Shown: one piece after another, positions 1 to 11,232 of the stretch
How positions within the stretch are numbered: position 1 is the first letter of the stretch
How the letters are laid out: each line of letters opens with the position of its first letter
DNA from: Strongyloides papillosus
Lineage: Eukaryota; Nematoda; Chromadorea; Rhabditida; Strongyloididae
DNA length: 64,000 nucleotides
Direction: 5' to 3'
NCBI GenBank assembly: GCA_005656395.1
Contig: SRSI01000050.1
Location: 558,001 to 622,000, forward strand
Position numbers and translations under genes: made by a program
Notes under the pieces: generated by a model
Told to the model about the DNA's origin: nothing
The model's database searches: none
What the model saw: the letters and a program-made list of their open reading frames with translations, nothing else

Positions 1-116
1 ATCTTTTTTTGTTATGTGGTGCCACAAAGAGAAATGAAACTTTGTGTTAGCATCATCTGGAGGATTTTCGATCTCTTTGCCATTAGCGCATCGTTTGCAC
101 TCTAACTTGTCGTGAG

Positions 117-187
117 CAGGGCCTGCGCGACAGTATAGGCAAACTAGGCAATTGCCTAGAGCGCAATACATTCTCACGCCGGCCCTG
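117..187. mobile_element. 71-bp hAT-type miniature inverted-repeat element
   Basis: The ends are CAGGGCCTGCGCGA and, inverted, CAGGGCCGGCGTGA, with a central palindrome TAGGCAATTGCCTA. It is flanked on both sides by the identical 8-mer GTCGTGAG (109-116 and 188-195). An 8-bp target duplication with CAGGG ends is the hAT signature. It has no coding capacity. It lies inside the RAD54-like relic, between the codons for DTHD and KLE. Confidence 0.9.
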
Positions 188-252
188 GTCGTGAGTGTCA
201 CTGTTTGTACCAGTCTTCAACTCATAGATTTCAATTCTACCTTTTACATTTC

Positions 253-435
253 TCAGTAGTTTGTCCTCTTAACTCCAGTCTCAGTAGCTAGTTTTATACT
301 GGAGAACCTGGGGTTTCTCTCAATTCCATCAACAACCATTGAATAAATGGTTTGATCACATACGAGTGGGGCAGCCCTAACGTACTTTTTATTTTCAGCA
401 CAAGCAAAATGACGAATTTTTTGGAGATAATGCAA
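253..435 (-). pseudogene. Transposase helix-turn-helix fragment (mariner/Tc-like, tentative)
   Basis: This stretch of open frame does not match RAD54 but interrupts it. It contains IERNPRFSSIKLATETGV followed by KRT, a pattern resembling the second helix-turn-helix of mariner/Tc-type transposases (NP-x-x-S-S-x-x-(I/L)-A-x-E-x-G-V-x-R-T). It ends at a stop 15 codons before the RAD54 reading resumes. It is probably a piece of an older DNA transposon trapped in the relic. Too short to assign with confidence. Confidence 0.35.
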
Positions 436-511
436 AATTGTCTTATTGGGGGAGGGAATGAAACTGATATGTAGGAAATACGTACACTAACCCTAATAAG
501 GGCAGTATACA
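431..511. mobile_element. Degenerate third copy of the GGTAAAG miniature element (tentative)
   Basis: Between the RAD54-like LFITDKKKE block and the transposase-like fragment, the sequence has TTATTGGGGGAG on one side and CCTAATAAGGGCAG on the other. These resemble the internal arms of the 98-99-bp elements at 728-826 and 60813-60910 (TTATTGGGTTAG and inverse). Ends are eroded and no target duplication is evident. Confidence 0.35.
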
Positions 512-727
512 TTCTTCCTTCTTTTTATCAGTAATAAATAAACTAGGAGCTTTTTTGTTCATCTGCTTTTGAAGCATTTTTTCCTCAACTGTACCTGTTG
601 TGAGGAAACGAAAAATATAGCATGGCTTCCTTGTCCATTTCTCCATATTCTGGCCATTGCTTGGTGGTCATTTGCCGGATTCCAACTTGGGTCAAACAAT
701 ACCAGTCTGTTGGCTCCATATAAATTT

Positions 728-826
728 GGGCAAAGGCGCACTGGCCTTATTGGGTTAGTATGTATTTGCCCCCTTTGTATTAGAGGTAAATATATATTAG
801 CCCAATACGGCTAGTGTGCCTTTACC
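728..826. mobile_element. 99-bp miniature element with long inverted repeats and 9-bp target duplication
   Basis: The two halves are inverted copies of each other over about 43 bp (GGGCAAAGGCGCACTGGCC against GGTAAAGGCACACTAGCC). The 9-mer TATAAATTT flanks it exactly (719-727 and 827-835). A 9-bp duplication points to a Mutator-like element. It split the RAD54-like codons for LNLYGAN; excision in silico restores them. A sibling lies at 60813-60910. Confidence 0.88.
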
Positions 827-935
827 TATAAATTTAATTCGTATCTTCCAGCTTTAGCAGATAGTATGAATACAAATGTGTCATTACTTTCCTTTTTAGT
901 AGTCGCAAGAAGGTGTTCAAAAACCAACATTTGAG

Positions 936-1060
936 TAAAATAAAACTCTATCCATGTTTTAAATTATGGGTAGAGTTTATATAAATAAGGGTATAAACTC
1001 TACCCGAGGTAGAGCTTAGATACCAAATCACATAAACTCCACCCGTAGGTAGAGTTTAGA
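936..1060. repeat. Palindromic GGTAGAGTTTA direct repeats
   Basis: Three units of roughly 35-45 bp follow one another. Each consists of TAAACTC(T/C)A(C/T)CC, a short centre and its inverse GGTAGAGTTTA. The strongest hairpin is GGGTAGAGTTTATA (966-979) with its perfect inverse 10 bp later. The block abuts the broken upstream end of the RAD54 relic, so it may mark the rearrangement that truncated it. Origin unknown. Confidence 0.6.
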
Positions 1061-2702
1061 TACACGTGAATATGAGATTATATAACCTCAATAAATCCTT
1101 GAAACTTCTTTTAAACGTAAGCTTTTTTGAGCGATCTTGAAAAATTGTCTAAAAAACAAGATAAGCTATCGAATGGATATAATATCATTACATTATATGA
1201 AGTAAAATAAAAGTTAAAAACGTCTGATTGACAAGGATAACTTATTTGTCATTTTGCAATTTTTAAAAATTTTAAATATTTAATATAACATTTTTTCTAA
1301 AAGTGTAAAAAGGTATCGAATATTATTCCTACTTTCACAATTTTTATGTTTTTGTCAAAAAAAACTATACATTTTTTTGTGTGTAGATATAAATTTAGAT
1401 CATTAATCAAATTAACATAATGAAAACAAGGTATTTCCTTTGAATACTATTATCTGGAGTTTTTGCTTTAGTGAGCTCTTTTTCTATATTGGTTTCTGCG
1501 CTTTATTTATATATCAGAATCAAATAAAACATATTTTATAATTTTTTATAAATTACTGTTTTTAAATACTTCTACGAATTGTATTAAAAAAATTTCAAAA
1601 TCAATTAACTGTTGTTAAATAAAATATTTTTTTGAAAGATAATTTATAGTAATTTGATCTACATTTTTTTCCTTTTCTTTGAAGTCATTATATGCTAATT
1701 CAATAGGAGCTAATCTTTTTATATCAGGTAGAAAAACAAAATGATATTGAAGCAAATAGTTCTCATAAATCTACAAATTTATTAAAGTGATTATATTTTT
1801 TTATAACGTGGCACTAAATTTATGTCACGCTACAATTTTATAATTTGAATAATTTATGTTAAATATTTATTTTAAATAGGTAATTTTTTAACTAAAAATC
1901 TCACGATTTGTTTTCAGTGTGTACTTTAACATATTCGCTTTAGTATTTTATTCCATTGTTTGTAAGATTAACAGAAAGTTAAGGAAACACGCATAACGTT
2001 GGAGCACCAGTAATTGACCATGAATATTTGTACAGGTTACTGCAAAACAACTATAAATATTGAAATTCAACGCATTTTTTAGACATATAATACATTTTTT
2101 TTATTTTATAGGCAAATCTATCCAATATTTCTTTGATTTGTTTGATTATATATCTAACTATTGCGAACAAATAATTTTGATAAATGCTTTAAATTATTGG
2201 ATAAATTGAATTTTACTGATGTAATATGACAAGAGCAAAACTTAAGTTGTTAAAAAGTTCTTAAATACCGATAAAACTTTAAAAATAATAAGTATAAAAA
2301 TATTTCAAATTAGTATTTTTGTTACATGTTTTAATTTTTATCATTATTTTTTTTAAATAATTTATATGTTGTTTTGGAATTTAAATTAAAGTGATTTGTC
2401 TAAAATTTATTAATATTCAACCATTACATTTTTAAATTGAATTACCCAGAAGTATATGGCTTAATTCCTTATAGCCTCTAAATATTATTATAAACAATGT
2501 GTGTAACTAAAATCAAACTATAAGATAGATTCATTGTGTTTATTTTTAAAAACCAATTTTTAGACGATATTAATATTAGGACAAAAATATTAAATTTAAC
2601 AAACAAAATTATTAAAAATCATAGCAATGTCTTTGAATAAAATTATATATTATTTTTTGCACCTATAACTGAAATATTCCCCTTTTCAACTTTTTTTTTG
2701 TA
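1061..2702. other. Intergenic, AT-rich, no gene seen
   Basis: No reading frame, repeat or RNA gene could be supported. The right edge ends in a poly-T tract and TGTAG, an acceptor-like site 16 bp before the mannosidase start codon. Confidence 0.6.
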
Positions 2703-2718
2703 GAGTTACTTTTCAAAA

Positions 2719-5700
2719 ATGACATTAACACTGTTAAGGCCTTATATTTTTTATATCTTAATACTCATTACTATTATAACATTATTTTTTTATAACATTC
2801 AAATTTCTAAATATAATGTATCTACAGAAATGGAAATAATTGAACAAGAATTACTTCAGGTCTTTATTTTTCTTTCCAAAATTAATATTTTTGATTTTTA
2901 GCTAAAAAAAAGTTTTGTTATACAAAATGATAAAATAAGAAAAGAAATAAAAGAAGGAACGAAGTTAATAAATTTATGTAAAGAAAAAATATTAGAGATA
3001 GAAAGAAATATTAAAGAAAATAGTAATAATGGTTTTGAAAATAACACAGTGAAGCCAATAATTATTGGTCAAATAGTTAACAAGAATATAGAAATAGAGG
3101 AGCAAATTTTTAAAGGTGAGCAAAAAGTTTTAAAGGAAACAAAAATTATAACTGAAAATACTTCAATAAAAAGTTCCATAAAATCGTGCAAAATGAATAT
3201 AAAAAATATTTTTTCATCGGATAGTAACGATGTACAAATGTTAAATGTATATGAAAAAATACCATTTAAAAATATTGATGGAGGTGTTTGGAGACAGGGG
3301 TGGGAAATTACTTATGATAAAAGTAAAGTTTCATCTGAACCTACATTATATGTCTTTGTTGTACCACATAGTCATCAAGATCCTGGATGGTTAGAAACAT
3401 TTGAAGAGTACTACGATAATAAAGTTGACTCTATTTTAAGTTCTTTGTCTGATTTTATTGTGAACAATGATGATATGAGGTTTATTTATGCTGAAATGTC
3501 ATTCTTAGAAAGGTATTGGAACAAAAAAAATAGTACTGAGAGAGAAAAAATAAAGAAATTAGTTAAAGATGGTAATATAGAAATAGTCACTGGAGGTTGG
3601 GTAATGACAGATGAAGCAAATTCTCATTACTTTGCTCAAATTATGGAATTATTTGAAGGCCATGAATTTTTGAAAAATCAATTTGATGATTATAAACCTA
3701 AAAATCATTGGTCAATAGATCCTTTTGGATTATCCCCAACTATGGCTTATATACTAAAAAAAAGTAATCTAACAAATATGGTTATACAAAGGGTTCATTA
3801 TGAGGTTAAAAAATATCTTGCTGAGAGAAAAGAATTAGAATTTAACTGGAGACAATTATGGGATAATGGTGAAGGGAAAACAGACATATTTACATCTATG
3901 TTCCCATTCTTTTCATATGATGTACCTCATACTTGTGGTCCAGATCCTGCTGTTTGTTGTCAATTTGATTTTTTGAGAATACTTAAATATGGTTGTGACT
4001 GGAAAATTAATCCAGTAAGAATTATTAGTAAGAACATTCAAGAAAGGGCTCGACTTTTAGTTGATCAATATAGAAAAAAATCACAATTATTCAAACATAA
4101 CGTTCTTCTCATACCACTTGGAGATGACTTCAGATATGAAAATAAAGAAGAAATTTCAATACAATATGACAATTATAAAAAACTTTTCGACTATATTAAT
4201 AGTCCAGAAGGTTTTAAAGAATTTAATATGAAAATTAGATTTGGTACATTAAAAGACTACTTTGATGCGGTAAATAGAAAGTTTGAAGAAGAAAAGCCAG
4301 CAACATTATCAGGTGATTTTTTTACTTATGCAGATCATGATGATCATTATTGGTCAGGATATTATACATCTAGACCATTTTACAAACGTCTGGATCGTTT
4401 ACTTCAACATTATCTTAGAGGAGCAGATCTCATATATAGTACAAGTGTGATGTCATACTCAAAAAATACTAATATATTAGAAAATTATAAAAAGAAAGTA
4501 AATTATAGTATGCTTGTAGAGGCACGTCGTTATATGTCTCTTTTCCAACACCATGATGGAGTAACAGGAACGGCAAAAAGTTTTGTTGTAACTGATTATG
4601 CTGAAAAAATGTTAAAAGGAATTGAAAATTGTTTTTCAATTATTCAAAATAGTCTGGAGTTTTTCCTTAAAATTAATACTAGTGATGCAAAAATTGTTTA
4701 TGAAAATAATGATAGTAAAAATGATCATGTTGTTAAATTGACAGTTAATGAATATATGGAATCTTCAGATACTTTACCATCAAGTTATGTTATTAACCAA
4801 AATACTTCTTTAGTCGTTTATAATCCTCTTTCTAGGGAAATCAATGAAGTTATTTGTGTTAAAATTTATAACTATGATATGAGAATTCAAAATATTAATG
4901 AGGAGGATCAAGAGATAAGGCCTATTATTAAAGTATGGAATAAACAGTTGACTTTTACTAATAAATCAAATAGTCGAAATATTAAAAGAAATTATTTTGA
5001 ACTATGTTTTAAGGTAAGTATTGAACCTCTTGGTACTAAAGTATATAATTTAACCAAAAAAAGGTTACCTAAAGAATCATTTTGTAAAATAAAGGGATCT
5101 GATATAAATGTAAAAAATATAGATATAAGTGGAAGTTACTTAAAAGACGAATATGGAAATGACATTTTTGATATTGATAGAGTTAATAAAAATAGTGAAC
5201 AACGTGTTGATCTTAAATTTGATTCAATATCCATATCAATTAATGACAAAACTGGTTTCTTATCTCATATAAATGATGAAGTAGTAGAAGTATCATTTTC
5301 AAAGTATGGTGTTCGTTCTCCAATACCATCTAAGCCTGGTGGAGAAGTTGTTTCTGGAGCTTATTTATTCTTACCAGATGGGCCTTCAACCAAATTATCA
5401 TCTAATGAAAATAGTTATATTATTTTAGACGGGAAATTAAAGAAAACTGTATTTGTTAAAGGAAATGAGCAAACTCAACTGTTTCATAAAACAGAGATAA
5501 TTGAAAGTAAACTTTACGTGTCAATAACAAACGATATTGGTATCATGGATTTATTTGATTTTGAAATGGCAATGGAAGTTAACAGTAAAATAAATAGTGA
5601 AGATATCTTTTATACAGACTTAAATGGTTATCAAATAATAAAAAGAAAAAGATTTGATGGTAAAATACCACTACAAGGTAATTTTTACCCTATGCCTGGT

Positions 5701-6408
5701 GTTATGTATATTGAAGAAACAAAAAATAGTGGTAAAAGATTATCTTTGATAGGAAACCAACCATTAGGATGTTCATCATTGTCTTCAGGAAAGATGGAGG
5801 TTATTCTAGATAGACGATTAACCCATGATGACAGTAGAGGATTAGCTTCGGGTGTTCTAGATAACGTAAAAACTAGAAGTTCCTTTAGAATTATTCTTGA
5901 AGAAATGGAAAAAGATGATACATCTAATAGATCTCCAACAGGTTTCTTATCAAAAATTGCTCAACTAACATATCAGCAAATGCATTATCAACCAATAATA
6001 TTATTTTCAAAAACTCTACTAAATATTCATGAAAGTATTTTAAAAAGATTTTCTCCATTAAAAGAAAGTCTACCGTGTGATTATCATATTGTTGCTATGA
6101 GAACTGAAACAGAAAAATGTGATTACGAGAAAAGAGAAAATGGAGGAATTCTTTATAATTCAAAGAACAGTCTTGGTCTTATTCTCCAAAGATACGCCTT
6201 TGATTGTTCATTGTCACATAAAAATACTCAAAGTGATGATAAATGTATTGAATCAGAGGGAAAAGTGGATTTAAAAAGAAAAATAAACTTAGAATCTGCA
6301 AAAATATATAATAGTTCTCTCACAATGATGTATTCTGAAGAGGAAAAAGAAATTGAAGAAGTTGAATTAACTCCAATGGAAATAAATACATTTAAAATTG
6401 TATTTTAA
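2719..6408 (+). CDS. aman-2: Golgi alpha-mannosidase II (GH38)
   Basis: Two exons, 2719-2859 and 2902-6408, joined by a 42-bp intron, give 1215 residues. It trims GlcNAcMan5GlcNAc2 to the Man3 core during N-glycan maturation in the Golgi. The start encodes a type-II signal anchor (hydrophobic residues about 9-26), then a lysine-rich stem, then the GH38 domain from about residue 190. Seen motifs: VVPHSHQDPGW (zinc ligands H205 and D207), VTGGWVM-DEANSH, IDPFG (nucleophile D320), CGPDPAVCCQFDF, SGDFFTYADHDDHYWSGYY and FQHHDGVTGTAK (zinc ligand His 597/598). Compared with fly and human enzymes, the usual Asn between the ligands is Gln206 and the His after DPFG is Leu. Length is near family size (about 1100-1150) with a longer stem. 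A poly-T/TGTAG site 16 bp before the ATG may be a trans-splice acceptor. Identity is secure. Confidence 0.95.
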
Positions 6409-7756
6409 CTTTTCTTATTATTCTTTAATATAATTGGTTATATCTATACAATTTTAAAAATTAAAAAATATAATATTATGTATATACTTTTCTAGATAAC
6501 TTTTAATGATATTACATTAATATTCTGGTTGTATATTTAGTAAATAGTAAATTACTAACTTACAATAATAATTTGTAATTGTTTACATCCTAGGTGGCTA
6601 TTTTTACACGGTTTATATTGTAATTCAATTATATTAAATAAACTACGTGTCTTTAATATATCTTAGAGTTTCTTGGTAGGGTAAATATATGCTATAACAA
6701 TAGTAAAATATTTTTAAAGGCTTAATCTTACTTGTTATAACAGATCTTTATTAATAAAAGCGGAGACAAAAAAAAACAGAGACCATAATAATAAAAAGAA
6801 ATCGCTCTCATGCTACTATATATATAGTTTTTATACCACCGTCGGACATAACATTTACAATAACTGTTTTAAACAAAAAAAGAAGCCATTCTTTTTACTA
6901 TTTTAAAATGTAAGAATTTAGGTTTTTTTTTGTTCATTTTCAAAAAAGTTGAAAATCTCAAGAATGAACTTGAAATTTTAACTTTTTTTATTTTTATATT
7001 ATTAGCATCTAAAACTATATATACCTGTAAGATTTCAGATAAAACGAATAGCTCTAAGAGGGTCAAAAATAACACACCAAAACACCTTTAAATAGCTGTA
7101 TCTTAAGAACGGGATTTCAGATTAAGATAATATTGCGTTTTTTGAAATCAGCACATAAAGTTAAATATATTAAGATATAAAAAAGTTTCAATATCGAAAA
7201 TAATTTACAAACCTGAGATACTCCTATTATATATTTTAGAATTTTAGGATATATAGGATAGGGATTATAATACAAAATTTCTATCATTATAAATTTTTTA
7301 CCTAAAATGTAAATAAGTTTAAATTTATTTTGAAATTTTAAATAAAACAAAATATATGCAATTAGGTATTAATTATTAGCATACGTAATAAAGTTGATAA
7401 AAACTACAATTTTTTTTATTAATTTCTATTTATTTTGATAATTTATTGCTTGAAGAAAAAATTATTTTTTAAAACTTTCATTCAAAATGATGAGGTATAA
7501 AAACTATTAATATAACAATAAAATACACAAGGAGATCTCAGGAACGTTCTCATCTTATAAATAAATAACCTGTTACTGAGAGTAATCAATTAACTAAAAG
7601 TTATTTTAAAATTTTCCGTCAAAAACATAATTAATTTTTGCACAAAATAATAGTATCCAGTATAAAAGGGTGTTGACAACAAATAATTTAACAAATATTA
7701 TTGAATCCTCTGTAACCAGCGCTTTTGCTCAAAAAATTCTCTATATCTAGTATTTT
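6409..7756. other. Intergenic, no gene seen
   Basis: AT-rich sequence without a credible frame. Short open frames here are low-complexity translations of A/T runs. Sequence becomes slightly richer in C near the tandem repeat that starts around 7757. Confidence 0.55.
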
Positions 7757-8306
7757 TTACCTATGAATACCTCATGAAACCTCTGAATTTAAAATTTTAT
7801 CTTCGGATTTCCAGAATCCTATGTTTCCATTCATAAATTCTCATCTTTTCGTCCATGAGTCCTATATGGAACCCCCTAATCCGAGACAAAAATTTTCAAA
7901 TTTCAGAATTTCATGTTTCCATCCATAAATCCTCTGAATCCTTATTTTTCTTTCCATGAAACCCATCTGGAATCTTCGAAATCGAGATAAAAATTTTTAA
8001 TATCAGAATCACATATTCCCACCCTTGAATCCTCTAAATCTCTAACTTTTCATCCATGAAAACCGTATGGAACGCCCGAATCCGAGATAAATATTTCTAA
8101 ATTTCAGAATCCCATGTTTTCATCAATGAATCATCTGAATCCTTAATTTTTCATCCATGAAATCCATATGAAACCCCCGAATCCGAGATAAAAATTTCTA
8201 AATTGTAGAATCCCATGTTTTCATCAATGAATCCTCTGAATCCTTAATTTTTCATCCTTGAAAACCATATGGAACGCACGAATCCGACATTAAAAATTTT
8301 TGAATC
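7757..8306. repeat. Tandem repeat, about 100-bp unit, about 5.5 copies
   Basis: Each unit holds, in order, CCGAATCCGAGATAAAAATT, a TTTCAGAATCCCATGTTT block, CATCAATGAATCCTCTGAAT and TTTTTCATCCATGAAA. The units around 8118 and 8217 are nearly identical and about 100 bp apart. Units decay toward the left. No protein-coding sense is evident. Confidence 0.8.
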
Positions 8307-8492
8307 CCTAAATCAACCATATAATGAAAATGATTAAATCGACCAAATTTATAATAAAAATGAAAATATCAATTTAATTAAAATGATGAATTTTATCAAT
8401 TTTATAATAAAAATGAAAAAGACGATTTTTATTAAAATGATGAATTTTATAATAAAAATGAAAAAAACGATTTTTATCAAAATGATGAATTT
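8307..8492. repeat. Short A-rich repeats (AAAATGATGAATTTTATAA)
   Basis: Three or so imperfect ~50-bp units built from AAAATGATGAATTTTAT and ATAATAAAAATGAAAAA. They link the 100-bp repeat to the first copy of the ~2-kb dispersed repeat, suggesting local slippage. Confidence 0.6.
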
Positions 8493-10480
8493 TCTATAAC
8501 AAAAAGAAATAAGGAAAAAAAATTTGTCTCTCACGTAACTCTTTTCATATTCAACCGATTTTTATGGGTAAATAGCCAAAAGATGTGTTTTTTTCTAACT
8601 TAGTGGGGAAGATAGGTCTTAGAAGTTTTTGGGCCATAATTGGCCATGTTATCTTTAAAAAACATCGTTTTTTGGCCTTTTTTAGCATAAATTTGACCAG
8701 GGGTAAACGTTATTTCAAAATATATAATATAAAATGATTTATATACCATTCGAAAGGTCTACTACCAGAATAGGGGGGAAACACAATCCTATTGAATTGT
8801 AATAAAAATTGGCCGAGTTATGGTTCAAAGAGTGGTGACCATTTTAAAAAAATTATTAAAAAGTTAAATAGCTACAACTTAGCCATAACTTAATAAAATG
8901 AAATAAAAAAGTATTTGTTATATAGATGTAAGTCTAACTTAAAAAACAAGTATCTAACAAAGTTTTTAGCTTAACAAAGAGAGAAGTTATATTAATTTGA
9001 ATGTCAACTTTTTCGCTCTTTTTTCATTTTTTCCACAAAAATCAATTTTGTCTTCAGCATAACTTTCTTCAAACTTGATCAATTTTTATGATCAAGTACT
9101 CATTTGATGTATTTTTTTTCAACTTAGTGGGGAAAATAGATTTCAAAACTTTTGGCCCAAAATTGGCCAAGTTATGTTAAAAAAACACTACTTTTTTAGT
9201 CAATTTTTTGCATAGTTTTGTGCAGAGAATAACTTTCTTCAAAGTTAATAAAATAAACTGTTTTTTTAATCATTAAACAGATTTAAATCTGGAATCCTGG
9301 GGAAACACAACACGATAGAAATATATGAAAAACTGACTAAGTTATGGACCCAAGAATAGTCACCATTTTTTAAATAAAAACAGAACTTTTATAATGCTGT
9401 AATCTAAATGAAAAGTTGTTCAAAATAAATAAATTAAAAGTATTTTATAGATCTATGTCTAACTTAAAAAATAAAACTACAACGAATTATATTCATTAAC
9501 AAAATAAAGAGTTATACTTATTTAGGTGTCAATTTTTCCACTTTTTCTTCATCTTTTTCATAAAAATCAATTTTGTGATTGACATAACATTCTTCAAACT
9601 TAATCAATTTTTATGATTAAGTAGTCATTAGATGTATTTTTTTCTAACTTAGTGGGGAAAACGGTCTTTGAAAATATTGGTTCATAATAGGTCATGTTGT
9701 TTTTAAAAAACACCATCTTTTAGTCACTTTTTTGTGTAGTTATGTCTTTCAAAAAAACTTTTGTAAAAGTAAGTGAAATTGTTATAGCTTATGACTTTTT
9801 TGTAAGATACGAGTCAGGATTAAAGGGGAAACGTACTATTAGTGAATCGTTAAGAAACTGGCCAAGATATATGCCAAAGAGTGGTAATTATTTTTTTTAT
9901 AAAAATTAAGGAGTTAGTAAGCTATTACTTAATTAAAACCTAAAAAAATTAAGTTGACATGATTTTTTTTAGATAGATTTAACTCTAACTTAATAAATGA
10001 AACAATTGCGAAGTTTATAGTTTATCAGCAACACGAGTTATATTAATTTTAGTTAGAATTGTTACACATTTTATTTATTTTCTACACGAAAATCAGTTTT
10101 GTCTTCAGCATAGCGTTGTTTAAACTTGATAAATTTTTTTCATTTGATAAATATATTTTTTTAACTAGAAGAGAAAAAAAAATATTTTAAAAAGTCTTAA
10201 ACAAAATTGACAAACTATCTTTAAAAAGATTTATTTTCCGGACATCTTTTGTGTAATATTTTATCATAAGTATCTTTCATCTCAAAGTTATTAAAAATTT
10301 TTGGTTTATTATTGTTTTAAAAGGCACAACCCAGAAATAAAAAGAAAATTTAATATTAAAATCATTGATTATTAATTAGCTAAGTTATGGATCAAAAAGT
10401 GTTGACCATTTTTTCAAAAAATTCAATCTAATCACTGTTGTAGCTTTTTTTAATATTATAATTAAAAGAATGAACATTAA
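8493..10480 (+). repeat. Dispersed repeat R525, copy A (four diverged ~525-bp subunits)
   Basis: The copy opens with CTATAACAAAAAGAAATAAG. Subunits start near 8493, 9020, 9545 and 10070; each carries CATAACT(C/T)T-TTCAAA, then ATCAATTTTTATG, then GATGTATTTTTTTCAACTTA, then GTGGGGAAAA. Identity between subunits is visible but diverged. Orientation is assigned from the copies at 15661 and 20154, which begin with the same words. No transposase or reverse transcriptase motif is visible in any frame. The right end is not sharply defined. Confidence 0.8.
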
Positions 10481-11232
10481 ATTTAGGTATTTTTCCCAAA
10501 ATTAGTAAAACAATATTAATAATTTTAGATTTGTTTATTATATGTTTTTATGTTCAAATGTATTTGTTTTCCAATTTAACTTGGATTTTGTTATGATTCA
10601 TTCAATTTAAAGTAAGAAAATTAATTTTTCAATTTATCATCATTATTTTTTTTATTACAGATTAAATTTTTACATATTTCGAACATAAAAAGGATCTTCT
10701 AAAAGAAACAGAAATGTTAAGAATTAAAGTGTATGATCGTGTTGCGGTGATGTGTTTGCAATGCTTACCTTATACTGAATAATCATCCAAATAAAGTAAC
10801 ACTCAAAAATTTTTGGCAACATATTTTGTATGTAACATTTAACATTTTTGTGAAAAAATGGTAGAAATTATTTCAGTATGTTATTTACATACTAATGTCT
10901 TAATTTATAAAAAAGTATGTTAGATAGATTTATTTTAAAAAAACATATATATGTTTGTTCTTTTAATTATAAATAAATGCTATAAATCTAATAAATATAT
11001 TGACACATTATTATATGTATGTTTCAGATAAAATATGTAAAATACAACAAATTTTATAAAGAATGTATCTTATATGTAAATCTATTTTCAAGAATGTTCA
11101 TTACAAACAAAATAAAATCTATATGCGAAATATGTCATTAAAAGTTTTGAGTAAAGGAAATACTAAGAAATTAAAATTTTTATTTCTACTTTATAATTAA
11201 ATTAAAATACTTAAAAAAAATAAAAATTTTAT
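10481..11232. other. Intergenic, no gene seen
   Basis: AT-rich; no supported frame. It separates repeat copy A from the lysine-rich small gene on the minus strand. Confidence 0.5.

Larger units (their letters stand above)
1..935 (-). pseudogene. RAD54-like SNF2 helicase relic, C-terminal part
   Basis: Read on the minus strand, pieces line up in order with the C-terminal half of RAD54: FVFILSAKAG (about 890-850), [20 protein letters not shown] and [11 protein letters not shown] (about 735-630), [20 protein letters not shown] (about 628-565), NSDTHD (about 213-196), KLECKRCANGKEI and SLWHH (about 107-20). RAD54 is a DNA translocase of homologous recombination. The gene is dead: one base is missing after RNGQ (near 630), stops follow, and miniature transposons sit at 117-187 and 728-826. 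Removing each element plus one target duplication restores the reading (DTHD-KLE; LNLYGAN), so both inserted into a coding sequence. The relic continues past the left edge. Its base composition is less AT-rich than the flanks. No introns are seen over about 150 codons, so a processed copy is possible. The identification is strong; origin is open. Confidence 0.85.
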
